64,000 nt of DNA from Campanula takesimana (taxonomy: Eukaryota; Streptophyta; Magnoliopsida; Asterales; Campanulaceae), in contig JAOWBW010000281.1 in NCBI GenBank assembly GCA_026119855.1, positions 620,001 to 684,000 of the forward strand, in the 5' to 3' direction. A program made the translations under genes and the position numbers. Numbering within the stretch: the first letter of the stretch is position 1; each line of letters opens with the position of its first letter. Below, in pieces: positions 33,050-45,688 of the stretch. The notes beneath the pieces are model-generated. The model worked only from the letters and a program-made list of their open reading frames with translations, was not told where the DNA came from and ran no database searches.

Positions 33050-34554
33050 TCTGTGGCGTGTGCCAAGATAGTACTTGGCCTTTCGGCTCACGTGAACCTT
33101 TGAAGAACTAAAGTATTGTTCTAATGTTCTTACAACATTACTTTAAATATCTGGGTTACCCAGATATTATTTTCTATCTCCTGTCCAACTATCTCCTGTA
33201 CAACTAACAAGTAACCTTTTTCAATTTTTTCCTTAATTATTGTGGAATGAATTTTACGTGTAATTTGAAATAGGACGGAAGGAGTAGAAAAAAACAATAA
33301 TTATGTTGATGAGAATCTCAAATTGATATTGATACACCTTAAATACACTGCCAATAACAATCTTTTTAAAAAGCTTTCTTTAATGTCTCGTCAAAGAAAC
33401 AAGTGGACTATCATTCGGGACGGAGGGAGTACTATATTAATTTTATTTTGGGCTGTGTATGGTAATCTTATTTGTCTTGAGAACACTCAAGACGTGGTGG
33501 TAGAAAGATGAATCCTCGTGGTTGTAGAAACTGGGAGGTGTATATGGCATACGCGACTATGAATGGTGCCTTGTCTGCGCATCCTCCCTGGTTCCAGCCG
33601 AGGACACGTATGGGTATACATATACGTATACTTATACTATATATATTGTGTAATTGTTTTAATATTAAAGGCTCAATTCCCACATTTAGCAAAAAAACAC
33701 TTATAATTAATGAGACGACCAGATGGGAGCTATGCTCGGTACTGGACATGATTTGTAAAGAAAACCATCTTGTTTGCAAAATATCCTGATTTTCTGCCAC
33801 AAAATTTGTAAAAAAACAAGTTTATCTTAAGAGTACGTTTAGGAGGAAGCTAGTTCTTCTATAGAAAATCATGTTTTTAATCTTAAAACTTATAAAACAA
33901 CCTTAAACCCTATAAAATAACCTTAAATTTTAAACCTAAACATTAGACCCTATAAAACAATTTTAAACCCTATAAAACAACCTTACACCTAAAATTTTGT
34001 CTTATCTTAAACATTAGGAAAAATTGATTTTTAGTCTTTAAAACCCTCTCATTTGCAAGCTAAACACACAAGTTCCATGCAATTAAAATTTCTAGGGTTT
34101 ATTTTTCTAGTATGAAAAGTCTCAATATAACAAACTAAATATTTGATTTATCCTTTGAAACATACAAAAAGTCTTTAAGCAAATTAATTCGTTTAACTAA
34201 GTCATTAAAAGAATTATCTTGAGCCAACTTATAATCATGGGCGGATCTTATGTTGTAGAAGGGGTACACGTGCACCCGGTCAATTGAAATTTGTAGTTAA
34301 AAATGTTTTTTTTTTAATCATGAATATTAAGTGCACCCGCAGATTGTCTATATTTATAACACCCTGATTATAATCATAAGTAGCTCTGTGTTTTGGTGGC
34401 AAGGTTTTTCTTAAAAGTTGTTTGATGCAAGCCACTCAGGTTCGAAGCTTTCTGTTAGCCAAGACATTTTTTTTTCCTTCTCTCTCATTTTCTACTACTC
34501 CAACTTAACAAGGCCACTTTGAGTTTCCTCCAATAATTTCAAATATAACTACTA
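33050..34554. other. Intergenic repeat-derived sequence (copy 2)
   Basis: Counterpart of 21051-22553, with the same MITE remnant and AAACCCTATAAAACAACC near-repeats. No gene is seen. Confidence 0.4.
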
Positions 34555-34736
34555 CTTCCTCCGTCTCAAAAAAATAATCTTCACGTTTGACATTTTTCAT
34601 TGTTCCAAAAAGTTTTTTTCATTTCTACAATTTAGGCTTAAATGTGCATAAACACAATATAGCTAGTGAAGCAAATGCTCATATCTTTAAAAAGTTTGAA
34701 TAGTCAAACGTGAAGATCATTTTTGGACGGAGGGAG
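34555..34736. mobile_element. Stowaway-like MITE (copy 2)
   Basis: Counterpart of 22554-22735, with the same TA-flanked ends. Confidence 0.8.
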
Positions 34737-35360
34737 TATATTTTTTATTCTCTCTCATTTTCTACTACAAGTTTATATAACTAGTCCACTTTAGGTTTCT
34801 GTCAATTATCTCAAATATATTTAATTAATGTTTGGGTTTTCTTCATTATTTAATTATTTTTTCTATCTTAAAATGAATAACCTTTTTACAAAAAAACTTT
34901 GTTCGTAAATATTTTTTCTATCAAAAACATTTTTCTATCAAAACATTTTTTCTATTCATTATATAGTTGCAAATATACTTTTAATTGTAGTGGTGTATCA
35001 TATTGTAATTTAACCGCGTTTCGAAAAAATATGTTTCAAGTTTTTTAGTATAAATTGTGCACCCGCTGTCAAAACATCATAGATTCGCCACTGCTTATAA
35101 TTAATCCGGTAAACAAATCCCTCCTTATCTTCAACGTGTGCGCCATAGTTTTGGGTCAGATTTGCAAAATTTTATCTAACTACATAAGATTCTGAAAATT
35201 ACAGTTCAATGCTTAAGTTTTAAATTCTTTTAACTTGGTCCCTAAAGTATAAAAAAATGACAGATTTTTAGAGTTGGATTTTTCATAGTTATGCACATCA
35301 CTACATCAGTCATCACATCAATTTTGGTGTGGCCAGTGGGGGTATAGAGATACTAAAATA

Positions 35361-35615
35361 CTCCCTCCGTCCCATAACAATGGGTACAGTTTTACTTTTT
35401 TGGTCAATTGAGTCAATCTTTGACCATCATTTTATGAATATCTAAATATTTCTATGAAATTCTAAAAATTGTTATTGTTTCACTATTAGAAATACTATCA
35501 TTAACAATTTTTAGAATTGTCTAGAGATATCTAGATATTCATAAAATTATGGTCAAAGATTGACCTAATTGACCAAAAAAATCAAAGTGTGCCCATTGTT
35601 ATGGGACGGATGGAG
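35361..35615. mobile_element. Stowaway-like MITE (copy 2)
   Basis: Counterpart of 23360-23614. The right end has one change (GGACGGATGGAG). Confidence 0.85.
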
Positions 35616-35895
35616 TATATAGGTAACTAACATAGTGGCAATAGCTTCTCCCATTAGAATAAAGCAGAAACAAAAACATATTTATCTCCGTGAGACTGTT
35701 TCATATATGAGACGGAGTCTCGATGAAAAAAGGAAATGGACTTGCCCTCATACGTGACTGAAATTGTATCACATAAATTTTTGTCAAAATATTTTTACAT
35801 TAAAAGAAGCATAAATACGCAATTTACATTTTTTTTAAAAAAAGACTATGGACAAGAAGTGATTGAGAAAGATGTTGTGTTTTGGGGAGAGTTAG

Positions 35896-36221
35896 GTAGG
35901 GATGGCCAAACTGGAAGTAGAACCGCCAAATCGGCTCGAAAACGGAATCGGAAAGCCCGTAACCGCCACGAACCGTGAGGAAAACCAAAACTGGCGGAAC
36001 TGTAACCGTTTATACGGGCTGGTTAAGGTTCAACTTCCCAAAAGCCGTCGAACCAACGGTTCCAAACTGCCAAGAAAACATCGTAACCGGAAACGTAAGA
36101 ACCGTCATAAAAACCGTTAGAGCCATCAGAAAAACCGTTAGATTCGTAAGAAAAACCGCCAAAACCGTAAGAAAAGCCGCCAGATTTTTACGGTTTCATC
36201 AAAATTAGCCATTACTAACAG
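35896..36221. repeat. AACCG-rich repeat (copy 2)
   Basis: Counterpart of 23898-24223; I saw no difference in the AACCG-rich core. Confidence 0.45.
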
Positions 36222-36296
36222 AAAGTTAACCAAAGAAGAGCCGTTTTGACTGCATCTAAGAATTTTTTTATATATTTTAAAAAAAAAAATCAATTA

Positions 36297-36539
36297 CTCC
36301 CTCCGTCTCAGAGTAAGAGTCTTACCTCTCATTTGCATGGAGATTTAGAAATTGTGGAAGTAAAGTAAGTGTTGTTAGTGTAAAAGTAAAGTAAGAGAGA
36401 GAATGAGTGAGAGAGAATAGTAAGTTGATTGGTGTTGTGAGTATAAAAGTAAAGTAGGGGAGATAATGAGTGGGATGAATAATAATAAGTATGAGACGCC
36501 CAAAATAAAAATAAGTAGCGACAAGTGGAACGGAGGAAG
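36297..36539. mobile_element. Stowaway-like MITE (copy 2)
   Basis: Counterpart of 24298-24540. Confidence 0.7.
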
Positions 36540-36606
36540 TACAGTATATGGTGACTATTTGGACCAAACTGTACATTGATAATTTAAGTACGTATGATTT
36601 CTGTTT

Positions 36607-36884
36607 CAAAATATTGGACCCTTGGACCTAAAAAATACTGGATAGGCCCAAGCCCAAAGGCCAGAGTAGCCCACTTCCCGCCATTTGGAAATACAAAATG
36701 TTCTCCACACACATGTAGAAGGCGCTCCCCGCTCTTGCAGTTTCACGAAATGTGTTTTCCCCCAAAATAACCGAATGGTCAAATTGAACAAATTCGGCAG
36801 TGAATTGATCCCCCTGGGGTTCTAGAAAATCAGAATTTCGAGTCTAATTTGAAGGAAAATATCAACATTTCAGTTCGATCAGTG
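36607..36884 (+). promoter_or_regulatory. PRD3 promoter and 5' leader (copy 2)
   Basis: Carries the same site II-type words and CTTCCCGCC as copy 1. A few bases near the ACACACAT stretch are missing relative to copy 1 (around 36705-36718). Because the whole block is duplicated, both gene copies start with the same control region. Confidence 0.5.
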
Positions 36885-37579
36885 ATGAAGATGAAGATCA
36901 ACAAGGCATGCGATCTTAGCTCAATCTCTGTTCTTCCTCCTCAATCAAGGTTCGTTTTCTTCTAATTCAATCTATCGGTTTTCATAATGCATAACTCAGT
37001 TTTTTTTTTTTTTTTTTTTTTTTTTTTGTTTGCATACTAGAAATTGAGCGTGTGTGTGAGAGAGAGAAGACGAGCTAAGATGCTTAAATTTGAAACTGAA
37101 TCGGAGATCACGTGTTTGTGTCTTTGTGCGTTGTTTGTGTGTGTAAGATAATTTGAGATGAAAGTTTGTTTTCGTGATCAATTGAATCTGGAAAGGATAG
37201 GAGAGTGTGCGTTTGCGTGCTGAGACACAATTTTTTTGAGCTAAAACTGTGTGTGTTTGATGCTAATTTGTAACTGAAAAAGAATTTAGGTTATGCATGG
37301 ATGTTTGTGTGCGTGTGCCTACAATAGGTATAACACATATGATTGTTAAATAGAGAATGGACTGTGTGTTTGAGTGTGTGTGAGGAGATGAGCTAGAAAT
37401 GTGTGCATAAAAATGGGTATGACTTGAAATTTAATAGGTAATCAGGTGTTTGTTGTTTTATGTACTGTGAAACTGTTTATTTTTTTTTAAAAAAAAATTG
37501 AAACTAGAAAAGAGATTCAGTTATGCCTCTGTGTGTGTATGCATGCAATAGAGATAGATCGATAGTTAGATAGACCGTA

Positions 37580-37635
<56 letters not shown>

Positions 37636-37931
37636 AATGGTACCAAACATGTATGGTGAATCGGGATCGGAAAGGAGATAAAGTGATGTATAAATGTTTT
37701 CAGTGAGGGAGAGAGACTATGCTAAATGTGTTTTTTTCGAAATTGGAAAGGAGAACAAGCCAGTGCAGTGGACCGGAGTCTTCTTCAATTTTCAATAGAA
37801 GCCAGGGACCATCCCAGCTTCGATCACAGCAGCAATCACAGCAGTCATTTTCTCAAGGAATTTCTTCACAGCATGGAATTTTCTCTCAGCTGTCTCAGAA
37901 CTCTCAAGAAGAAATCCTGACAAACGATCAG

Positions 37932-37982
<51 letters not shown>

Positions 37983-40900
37983 CAAGCGCTTGCAAGCTGA
38001 TAGTTTAAACAGTTATTTAGGACTAACGTAGATATCTATTAGCGTGATTGAAGCTAACTAAAAGTATGCTGCGTTACGATTTATCTGTCTAAACTTAGAT
38101 GTAGAGTTCAAAATATTTCACTTGTGAACAAGCGTATAGAATATATGGTGAAGAATATGTTGAAATGTTGTCTTTATAAGTTTATTTACATAAAAATATC
38201 GGGTTTTCCTTCTCTCTTTTGTTGTACTGTTGATAGTACACAACTGTTGTTTCTTTCTTGAGGCTCAATGTGTGTCTGACATTTAGATTTGAACTTTGTC
38301 GATTTTGAATTAAGTAAGTTGCCATGATCATTTCAGTTAAGCTTCATGTATGGACTGAATTGTTACAACTTGTACGGATAATGATAGTATTTATTTTGCA
38401 GTCCTCTATACTTTTCCCTTTTAACCTGAACTTTAGCTAATGATGGTGCTGTTTAACTCACATTTAATTTAGCAAAACTGAGAAATTAACTGAAGATAGT
38501 TATCTGCACCAACATCGAAGGATCTAAATGGATAGTGAAGAAAACAATTAATAATGTCAGACGTATCGGAACATTCGAAGATAAAAAACAGTGCTCCTGT
38601 CCGAAAACCTTTTTGCTGCAAGCATTCTTGTGTTCTATGCACATAATGCAAGTGGCATTTTGAGCTGAACCTGAAGTGTTTGGATGACAGAATGTCAGAA
38701 TATGCTTTTTTGATCAAGAGAGAGGGCTGATTTTATGCTATCTATCTAAGTTAACATGAGTGTACTTTCTCTCATTTTCTTAAACCAGCCTAGAAGGTTA
38801 ATACTCTTTTGACTGACATAGAAAATAATCAATATTTTCCTTATAAATAATATTTTGTAGAGATTTGGTTCTCAAGAAAGAGAGAATTCAACCAAAAGGA
38901 TTTCGTGCTTGCCTCCAGTAAATTTCACTCGAGAAGAGAGTCAAATGCAGCTATCACGATCATCTACAAATATAATGCCGACGCGTAAATGGGGCTCTAA
39001 CGTTCCTGACCAAAGATGTATGTTCAGCTAACTTCAATATTTCTAGCTTAATTGTTGCCAGACTCAAAACCCATGACTAAAGAAACTTGGCTTTACCCAT
39101 CCCTAAAATATCTGAAGTCATTCAGATTCTAGTCCAGTAGTCCTGTACATGACTACATTGTAACTACACGTGTTTTTTTATGACTTTGTTCCATGATTTC
39201 CATGAGCAGGTCAGATAAGTGAACAACTTGAGCATAGGATGGGAATGATAGAAACCTCATTAAGCAGGTTTGGAATGATCTTGGATTCTGTTCAGGGCGA
39301 TATCATGCATGTAAACAAAGGAACAAAGGAAATAACACTTGAGAGTAAGTAAACAGTTTTCTTAATTTAATTCAATTGGTCATTTCTGACTTTTGGTATA
39401 TTTGTCATATTTAGTTGTTACAAATCAGAAACTGTGCTAGTTCAATCAATCATGATAATTATCCCTGTATCTTCATAATTTTCTGAGTGAATCATTCATC
39501 CCGCTTTTGGCTTTTAGTGTTACATGGTAAACTATTTCCTAAAATTTCCACCAGATCCCATGACACAGAGCCACATAAATAATGTGATGTGGATGGTGTC
39601 TTTCCACAATCCACATATTGTTGGGTCAGTTCAATTGTTACTTAGTTCTATCATTATTGATTACTGGTTACTGTCATCTCTTACTCTTTAAGTTTCCGAA
39701 AAATGGGTCAAGGATCTTGCTTTCGAGGAATGCATAATGAAGTTCATTTTAAATTTGCCAACAGAATCCTGACATGTAGAACTTACTCTATTCATACTTT
39801 AAAATGTTGTATTTCCTGATATGCTTTGGGGGTTGGGGTAATAGTTAATTGTATATGAAATAGAATCCTTGATTAGTGCTTTAATGAACACTGAAAACGA
39901 GTGTGTGGTCTATATATTACATTTTTACACATAAATATAAAGAAATCAGGCCATATTGGTTTATCTCGTACTCTTTTTTATTTTATTTTTATTGTTTTTC
40001 AGTGGAAAGCATACGACAGAAGTTGACTGCTTGTGACAACTCCCTGCAAACAATCGTGAGATTCTAATTTTATCCTGCAGCTTTCATTAGTTTCCGATTC
40101 TGTTGCATTTAAGTGAATCTCCACTGTGCAACTCACATGAACAATTAAATCAGAACAAGGCACAAGAAGATTTCATAGCTAGACTTGATGGGGGATTGAA
40201 ATTGATTTCTGATCAAGTCACAGAAAGTATACAACGTGGAAATACACAGGAGATTTCGTTATTGCTCTCAGCTTTACCTGAGAAGATTGAAGCATTCATG
40301 TCAAAAGTACAAAATAACCTTTCCAAGACTTTTTCCAGCGAGATACAGGCATGTATTAAACGGAAGTGTATAATGCTTGTTTTGTCAACTTGTGCTTCTA
40401 TTTTTGTGCATGAGAGACCCTCAATGATAATTTCATCACTTTCAGACTTTGGCGTGCAGCCTAAAGGAGGTTCCCAAACATAAGAGTCCGACTCCCACTG
40501 TCATTTCCCCAAAGGTACTCTTATCTTGAGCAGCAAATATTTGGGTTGATGGAACTGCATATCATAAGGACAAGTGCTGATTTTTTTGTGCTTGAGACAC
40601 CCCCAATGATAAATTTGATCACTTTGCAGACTTTGGGGTGCAGCCAAAAGGTTCCCAGATATGAGAATCCGAATCCCACAGTTATTGCCTCAAAGGTACT
40701 CTTATCTTGAGCAGCAAATCTTGGGTTTATTGAACTGCTTATCATGAAGACTAGTGTTCTCAAATCTTTCCCCTCTCTGCATTTGCAGGCTCTCAGTTAC
40801 CGTGCTACTTCGCATGATACGCAACCTCTCAAGCGGTATGTCCCTGGACTTGCTCTTTTGTACTTTCTTCCATATGTATCATTGACTTTTGACCGTTTGG

Positions 40901-42929
40901 CAACTTACAGTCCTGGCTGAAATCGATTTGTCTTTTGAAAGAATGAAATGATTTGCAGTGTCGTGTTTTAGATATTTCTTTTGCTTGGCTTTTAAACGCG
41001 AGATTTATTCTTAGCTTACTGTACTATATATTAAGGGAGAAGAGTCATTTAAACTCTCCATTCAAGTAACTACCATTCCCTCCCTTTTCTCATTACAAAC
41101 CCACCCCCTTAAAAAAATTAACTTAACAACTAGTTATCATCAACTTTCTAATTAATTGTGCGGCTGATGATAGTTATCTACATATGCATGTTAAATAATT
41201 TTCTAAATATTTTTATCAGTTTCTTGTAAGCAAAACTAAGTATTCAGTACAAAAAAAAAGGGGGGGGGGGGGTCTATTTTCTGCTAGAAAACCATCTGGG
41301 GTCTTATTTGTAACTGCAGACTAAAGCAGAAAATGAGAATTAGTAATCAGAAAACAGTCTGACACCTGATTAAATAGGTGACCTCGCTAAGCTTGAATTT
41401 GTTAGCTGGGTTCAGTTTGTCGTACACGTGTACTGAAGTCTATCACTTTGCTCACTGATATTGCTTAGGATTTTCTAACATCCAAAGTGTTGAAGATCCA
41501 TCTTCCAGTTGGTCTTTTATCACTTCGCTTGTACTCCCTCCGTCCCAAAATGATAGTCCTATTACCCCTTTTTGTTTGTCCCAAAAAGTTAGTCTGATTT
41601 CCAAAATTAAGGCTTCAAAATCACTGAATTTCCAAAACTTATAATGTAACCTTCAAATGATTGAAAAATCAAATGGGACTATCAATTTGGGACGGAGGAA
41701 GTATTCGATTATCATGACAAGGGTATAACAGTTTCCTAATGACTCCAGCCCAGCAGTGCAGCGCAAGGTCCAACAAGTACCTCACATACCAAAAGTAGAG
41801 ATGGGAAACTGGACATCAGTAAAACCTGAGAAAGCTATTCTTACACAGAGAGACTCCAATGTGAAGCACATACAGAGAGGAAAATCTCCCACTGAACTGG
41901 TAATGGTTTCCCTTTTTTTTTTCTTGGCCCAAGTTCGTTTTGTCCAATGTAATTGTTTAAAAACATAAAAATCACTGTACTTTGGAAAATATAGCATGCC
42001 GGTCCCAAATTTGTGGATTAGAACACGGATTGGGCGGCACGAATTTGGTACTGGGATGGTAGTTTTTCCAAAGTATAGTGTTTTTATGGTTGAAAAGAAA
42101 GTTGGGTGAAAGTACAATGGATGAAAATGAAGTTTGGCTTTGTTTCGTGTTCTTTTTACTATTGTGTCTAAAAAGGGGTGATAGATTTATGAAGCTCTCA
42201 TGCTAACTCATTGTTTCCGTGGATTTTAGAAAAGAGAACTGAGAGTTGTCATAGAATCTGATGAGGAGATCGATGGAGGGTTTTCATGCCTGCTCAAGGA
42301 AAAAGAAACAGGTAACTCTTAACTTGATGAACATGTAATTGAATGTTCTGCCCCTTTGTAGCTCATGATTCTAGTGGTTGTCTTCTACTCCCTCCGTCCC
42401 ATAATAAGTAAGTGTCGCAGTTGTCTTGTCCATGTTTTAAGGAATGTGCTTTAGTATTTTATACACAATTTGTACCATGGTAAAATTGCACTAAGATTAT
42501 TTCATATTTAAAAACGCGACCTTTATTGTAAGTCAGACAGACAAACAAGGAAATTGCAGTAAGTATTATGGGATGGAGGGAGTACTAGTACTTTTACTCA
42601 TATAAAGAAGAAGCCATTTCTTCGTCTAGTCTTTCATTTGCACTTTGATACGTGAACGATTATTCAATCAGATGATATATGGGCCCACATTTCAGAATAT
42701 CCTTAACAAATCTGTATACTTAGTTTGATGTACATTTACACATTTTTGAGTCTGATTGTTAATAATGATGATTCAATTTCCAGTCACGTTCCTAAACACA
42801 GCGCGTTTTTTTTTTTTTGAAGATATAGGGAACTATACAGTGGAGGAAGCAGCAGAAGAAACTGAACGAATTTTGAGGAAAGCAAGAAGAAGAAAGCGAA
42901 AACACACTAATACCATAATTATAGACTGA
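36885..42929 (+). CDS. PRD3: PRD3/PAIR1 homolog, copy 2, complete
   Basis: Twelve exons can be joined in frame: 36885-36949, 37769-37931, 38861-39017, 39210-39344, 40003-40055, 40154-40348, 40446-40514, 40630-40695, 40789-40835, 41749-41899, 42230-42311 and 42823-42929, giving 429 residues (Arabidopsis PRD3 and rice PAIR1 are about 450-490). Residues 1-19 are the conserved MKMKINKACDLSSISVLPP; 38-52 the Gln/Ser-rich QLRSQQQSQQSFSQG; about 129-256 helical, coiled-coil-like; 372-380 RVVIESDEE; 412-421 the basic LRKARRRKRK near the C-terminus, probably nuclear-targeting. PRD3/PAIR1 is required for meiotic double-strand break formation. Intron 6 uses a GC donor (CAG|GCATGT). Exon 10 keeps frame if the acceptor is GACTCCAG at 41741-41748. 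Start chosen on family conservation. Confidence 0.92.
37582..37632. repeat. (GT)n(GA)n microsatellite in PRD3 intron 1 (copy 2)
   Basis: Expanded relative to copy 1, mainly in the GA part. Confidence 0.9.
37934..37979. repeat. (CT)n microsatellite at the PRD3 intron 2 donor (copy 2)
   Basis: A CT tract of about 45 bp beginning just after the exon 2 donor; copy 1 has about 30 bp. Confidence 0.9.
40446..40695 (+). repeat. Duplicated exon pair in PRD3 (exons 7 and 8, copy 2)
   Basis: Same intragenic duplication as at 28408-28657, so it predates the 11-kb event. Exon 7 here has CCG (Pro) where copy 1 has CGG (Arg). Confidence 0.85.
41534..41701. mobile_element. Stowaway-like MITE in PRD3 intron 9 (copy 2)
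   Basis: Counterpart of 29496-29663. Confidence 0.8.
42388..42582. mobile_element. Stowaway-like MITE in PRD3 intron 11 (copy 2)
   Basis: Counterpart of 30349-30543. Confidence 0.8.
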
Positions 42930-43261
42930 AGGTAAGCTGATTACTTGATGCATTTCTTAAATCAATCTGACAGTTATATAAACCAAAGCGCGCATCTTAG
43001 ACTGCATTCAGTTATAGCAAGTCATATTGACTAAACTGTTTCCGTATCAATTTAAATCTTGATTTTACAGAGTTTAGCTTTAATTTTTTACAGCGCTATG
43101 ATCCGAAATAGTAGGGAAAAAATTAACTATTCTACAAGTCCAGTGGTTTATTACAGGGGAATATGGTTCATTGGTGTATTCTATAGTCCTATGGAGTAAA
43201 TTACAAGACATTATTATCTCCTCAATCCAGTGGATGAACTTTCTAACCTTAGTTAGATATA
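42930..43261. other. PRD3 3' flank
   Basis: AT-rich sequence after the stop codon, presumably including the 3' untranslated region. No clear polyadenylation signal is singled out. Confidence 0.4.
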
Positions 43262-43524
43262 CTCCCTTGTCCCAGAAAGATGGTCCCTTTTTTACTTTTT
43301 ATGGTCAACAAAAATGAACTTTGACCAAACATTGGTGTCGATTTAATCATTTTGGTGAAATTGTAAAAATCGTAATTGACAAATCATTAAGTGATTTATC
43401 AATAACATTTTTTAAAATTTCATTATAATCATTAAATTAAAACTAGTGCTTGGTCAAAGTTCATTTATGTTGACCATAAAAGGTCAAAATGGGACAAACT
43501 TTCTGGGACATGGGACAGAGGGAG
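43262..43524. mobile_element. Stowaway-like MITE
   Basis: CTCCCTTGTCCCAGAAAGATGG on the left; a mirrored right end with GGGACAGAGGGAG; TA outside. Close relative of the element at 132-391. Confidence 0.75.
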
Positions 43525-43816
43525 TATAACATTCTTAGTTGAGCTGAACTTGAGCAGGGGTCAAGCCAAGTGTTAATATGCTCAAGTTCAATAGTGTTTA
43601 AGTCGTAATTAAGGCCCATATATATATATGCTAATTTGCAGAATTAGTTGGGCTTAACTTGTTTAGGTTTGGTTTTGACCAGTTTAATCGTGTTTATTGA
43701 GATAATCGAGCTAAGCTTCTACTAATGTTTTCAAGCACTAAAAGATGGTTTTTTAGTTTGGTGAATTTCATTTTCTTTACTTTATCTTGACTTTCACTTT
43801 AACCACTACACTTGCT

Positions 43817-44286
43817 TGTTGGAACAATTTTAATCCCTGAATGCCACACTCACTTTAGAATAGGATTGAGGAAGAGATGAAGCGGAAGCGTTTAAGAACA
43901 ATACCTGTTGAATCCATGGATGATGTAGGGAGAAATGAATAAGAAGAAGATGTAGGGAGAATGCTCTTCTAAATGATCAATGTCTTTCCTCTTTACTTCT
44001 TTAACACTTAATGAAGATTTATGGAGAGAGTACTAATGAATAATGGAGTAGTCTTAAGGGTTGATGAAATGCCCTTTATATAGTAGACTTGGTGACATTT
44101 CATTTAGGGACCACACCCTTTCAAGCTTTATGATAATAAATTACCCTTTTGCCCATCACAATTAGGTAATATATATCCAGGAATTCTACACATTTTATTA
44201 TCAACTATACTTTATAACTTAATATTATAATCATAACTTTATGAATGGAAGTCTAAATGACTTGTGTTGCAAGCCACGTCCTTACA
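43817..44286 (-). repeat. 3' LTR of the minus-strand Copia element
   Basis: 470 bp, TG..CA bounded, adjacent to TTGCT on the outside and the polypurine tract on the inside. Confidence 0.93.
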
Positions 44287-45487
44287 ATCTCCCACTTGGG
44301 TTGCAAAACAAAGTCCTTCCTTTAAATTATGATCATAACACAAATGACAACCCTTATGTGCGCACTTTATTGTCATTTATAACAATCTCGTCCATTAGCC
44401 ATACAAGTATAGGACTAAAGGGGCAGTCGTTGTAATTGATTCGCAACTAAACCCACAATAATCACGTATACAAATCCAACTAAATGACATAGATCAAAAG
44501 TATAGATGTGTAGCATGGAATCATAATGAATATATACATATTCTTCCAACTAGTCCAACTTAACCAAATGAGATCAAAACTTTAATTAATAGAACAATTA
44601 ATGAAAGAACAACACAAACTCCCACTATACTAAATGTTATCAAAAGTTGTTACACCCATATGAGCAACATGCTCGTGAAACACTGAAGATGATAACTCTT
44701 TCATAAATGGATCCTTTAAATAGAGTTTGTTTCTATAAGTTGTATCCCTTTCGTTCATGTTGTACTCTTTTCTTTATAACAAGATAATTAATGTCTAAAT
44801 CCATAAACTCTTGTTAGAGTACAGAACTGCTACCTGATAGTCATTTCTTAATTGGTCTCTCGTCACTTGTTTTGACAAATCACAGTCCATTAAAACATAT
44901 GTAGCCATATATTTAACTAATGTCGGAATACCTAATGATCTCAAGATGATCCGACTTTTAAAACATAGGCATGTAGTTCTTTAGTGTTTTGTAAATACTT
45001 CTATCATTCTTTTTGGCTGCTACTTAATGTTCTTTTCGGATTGCTTTGGTATTGACAAAGCATCCCAACGTTAAATGTAAGATTTACGTATACATTAAGC
45101 TTCATACTGCTGATGCAAAGAGGGAATTTTCCATATACTTGGATTCAAAATTTACTTTTAGGACACTGTTTGAGACTAAGAATGTCTCCTTTAAAATTAG
45201 GGGTGTCATGTGGTTTACATTTTTGCATGCTAAACCTTTTGTAATACCTTTCCATATGGCCTTTTGTGATAATCCTAAAACATCTCGTGAGTGATCACGG
45301 TGAATTTGGATTCTTAATACAAAGATGCCTTACCAAGATCTTTCATTTCAAATAAGAAATTTCTTAGTTTCCTTAATAAGGTTCATATCATTACTAGCAA
45401 GCAAAATCATCATCCATATATAAGACCAAAATTATAAATTTACTCCCACTGAACTTATGGTATACACAATCTTAATCAAGATTCTTT

Positions 45488-45688
45488 TCAAAACCAAATA
45501 AAAATAACTTGATTAAGTACCATTGATGAGAAACTTGCTTGAGTCCACAAATGGATTTCTTTAAATTCACAAACTAATTGCTTAGTTTGATCCAAATCAA
45601 CCATATATTCCTCAATGTCTCCATTAAGGAAAGTTGTCTTTATATCCATTTGATAAACTTCAAGATCATAATATGCTATATGTGCCAT
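45488..45688 (-). pseudogene. Reverse transcriptase relic of the Copia element
   Basis: The minus frame contains a Copia RT signature (YQMDIKTTFLNGDIEEYM; family consensus has QMDVKTAFLNG). It is cut short and followed by divergent sequence, without the YVDD catalytic box in the same frame. Confidence 0.7.

Larger units (their letters stand above)
31418..42723. repeat. Large direct duplication, copy 2 (11.3 kb)
   Basis: Second copy of 19416-30684. Its left border cuts into the Ser/Arg-rich minus-strand exon (coding continues only in copy 1). Its right border runs on naturally into PRD3 intron 11 and exon 12. The duplication therefore joined a point in PRD3 intron 11 to a point in that exon, through filler. 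Confidence 0.98.
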
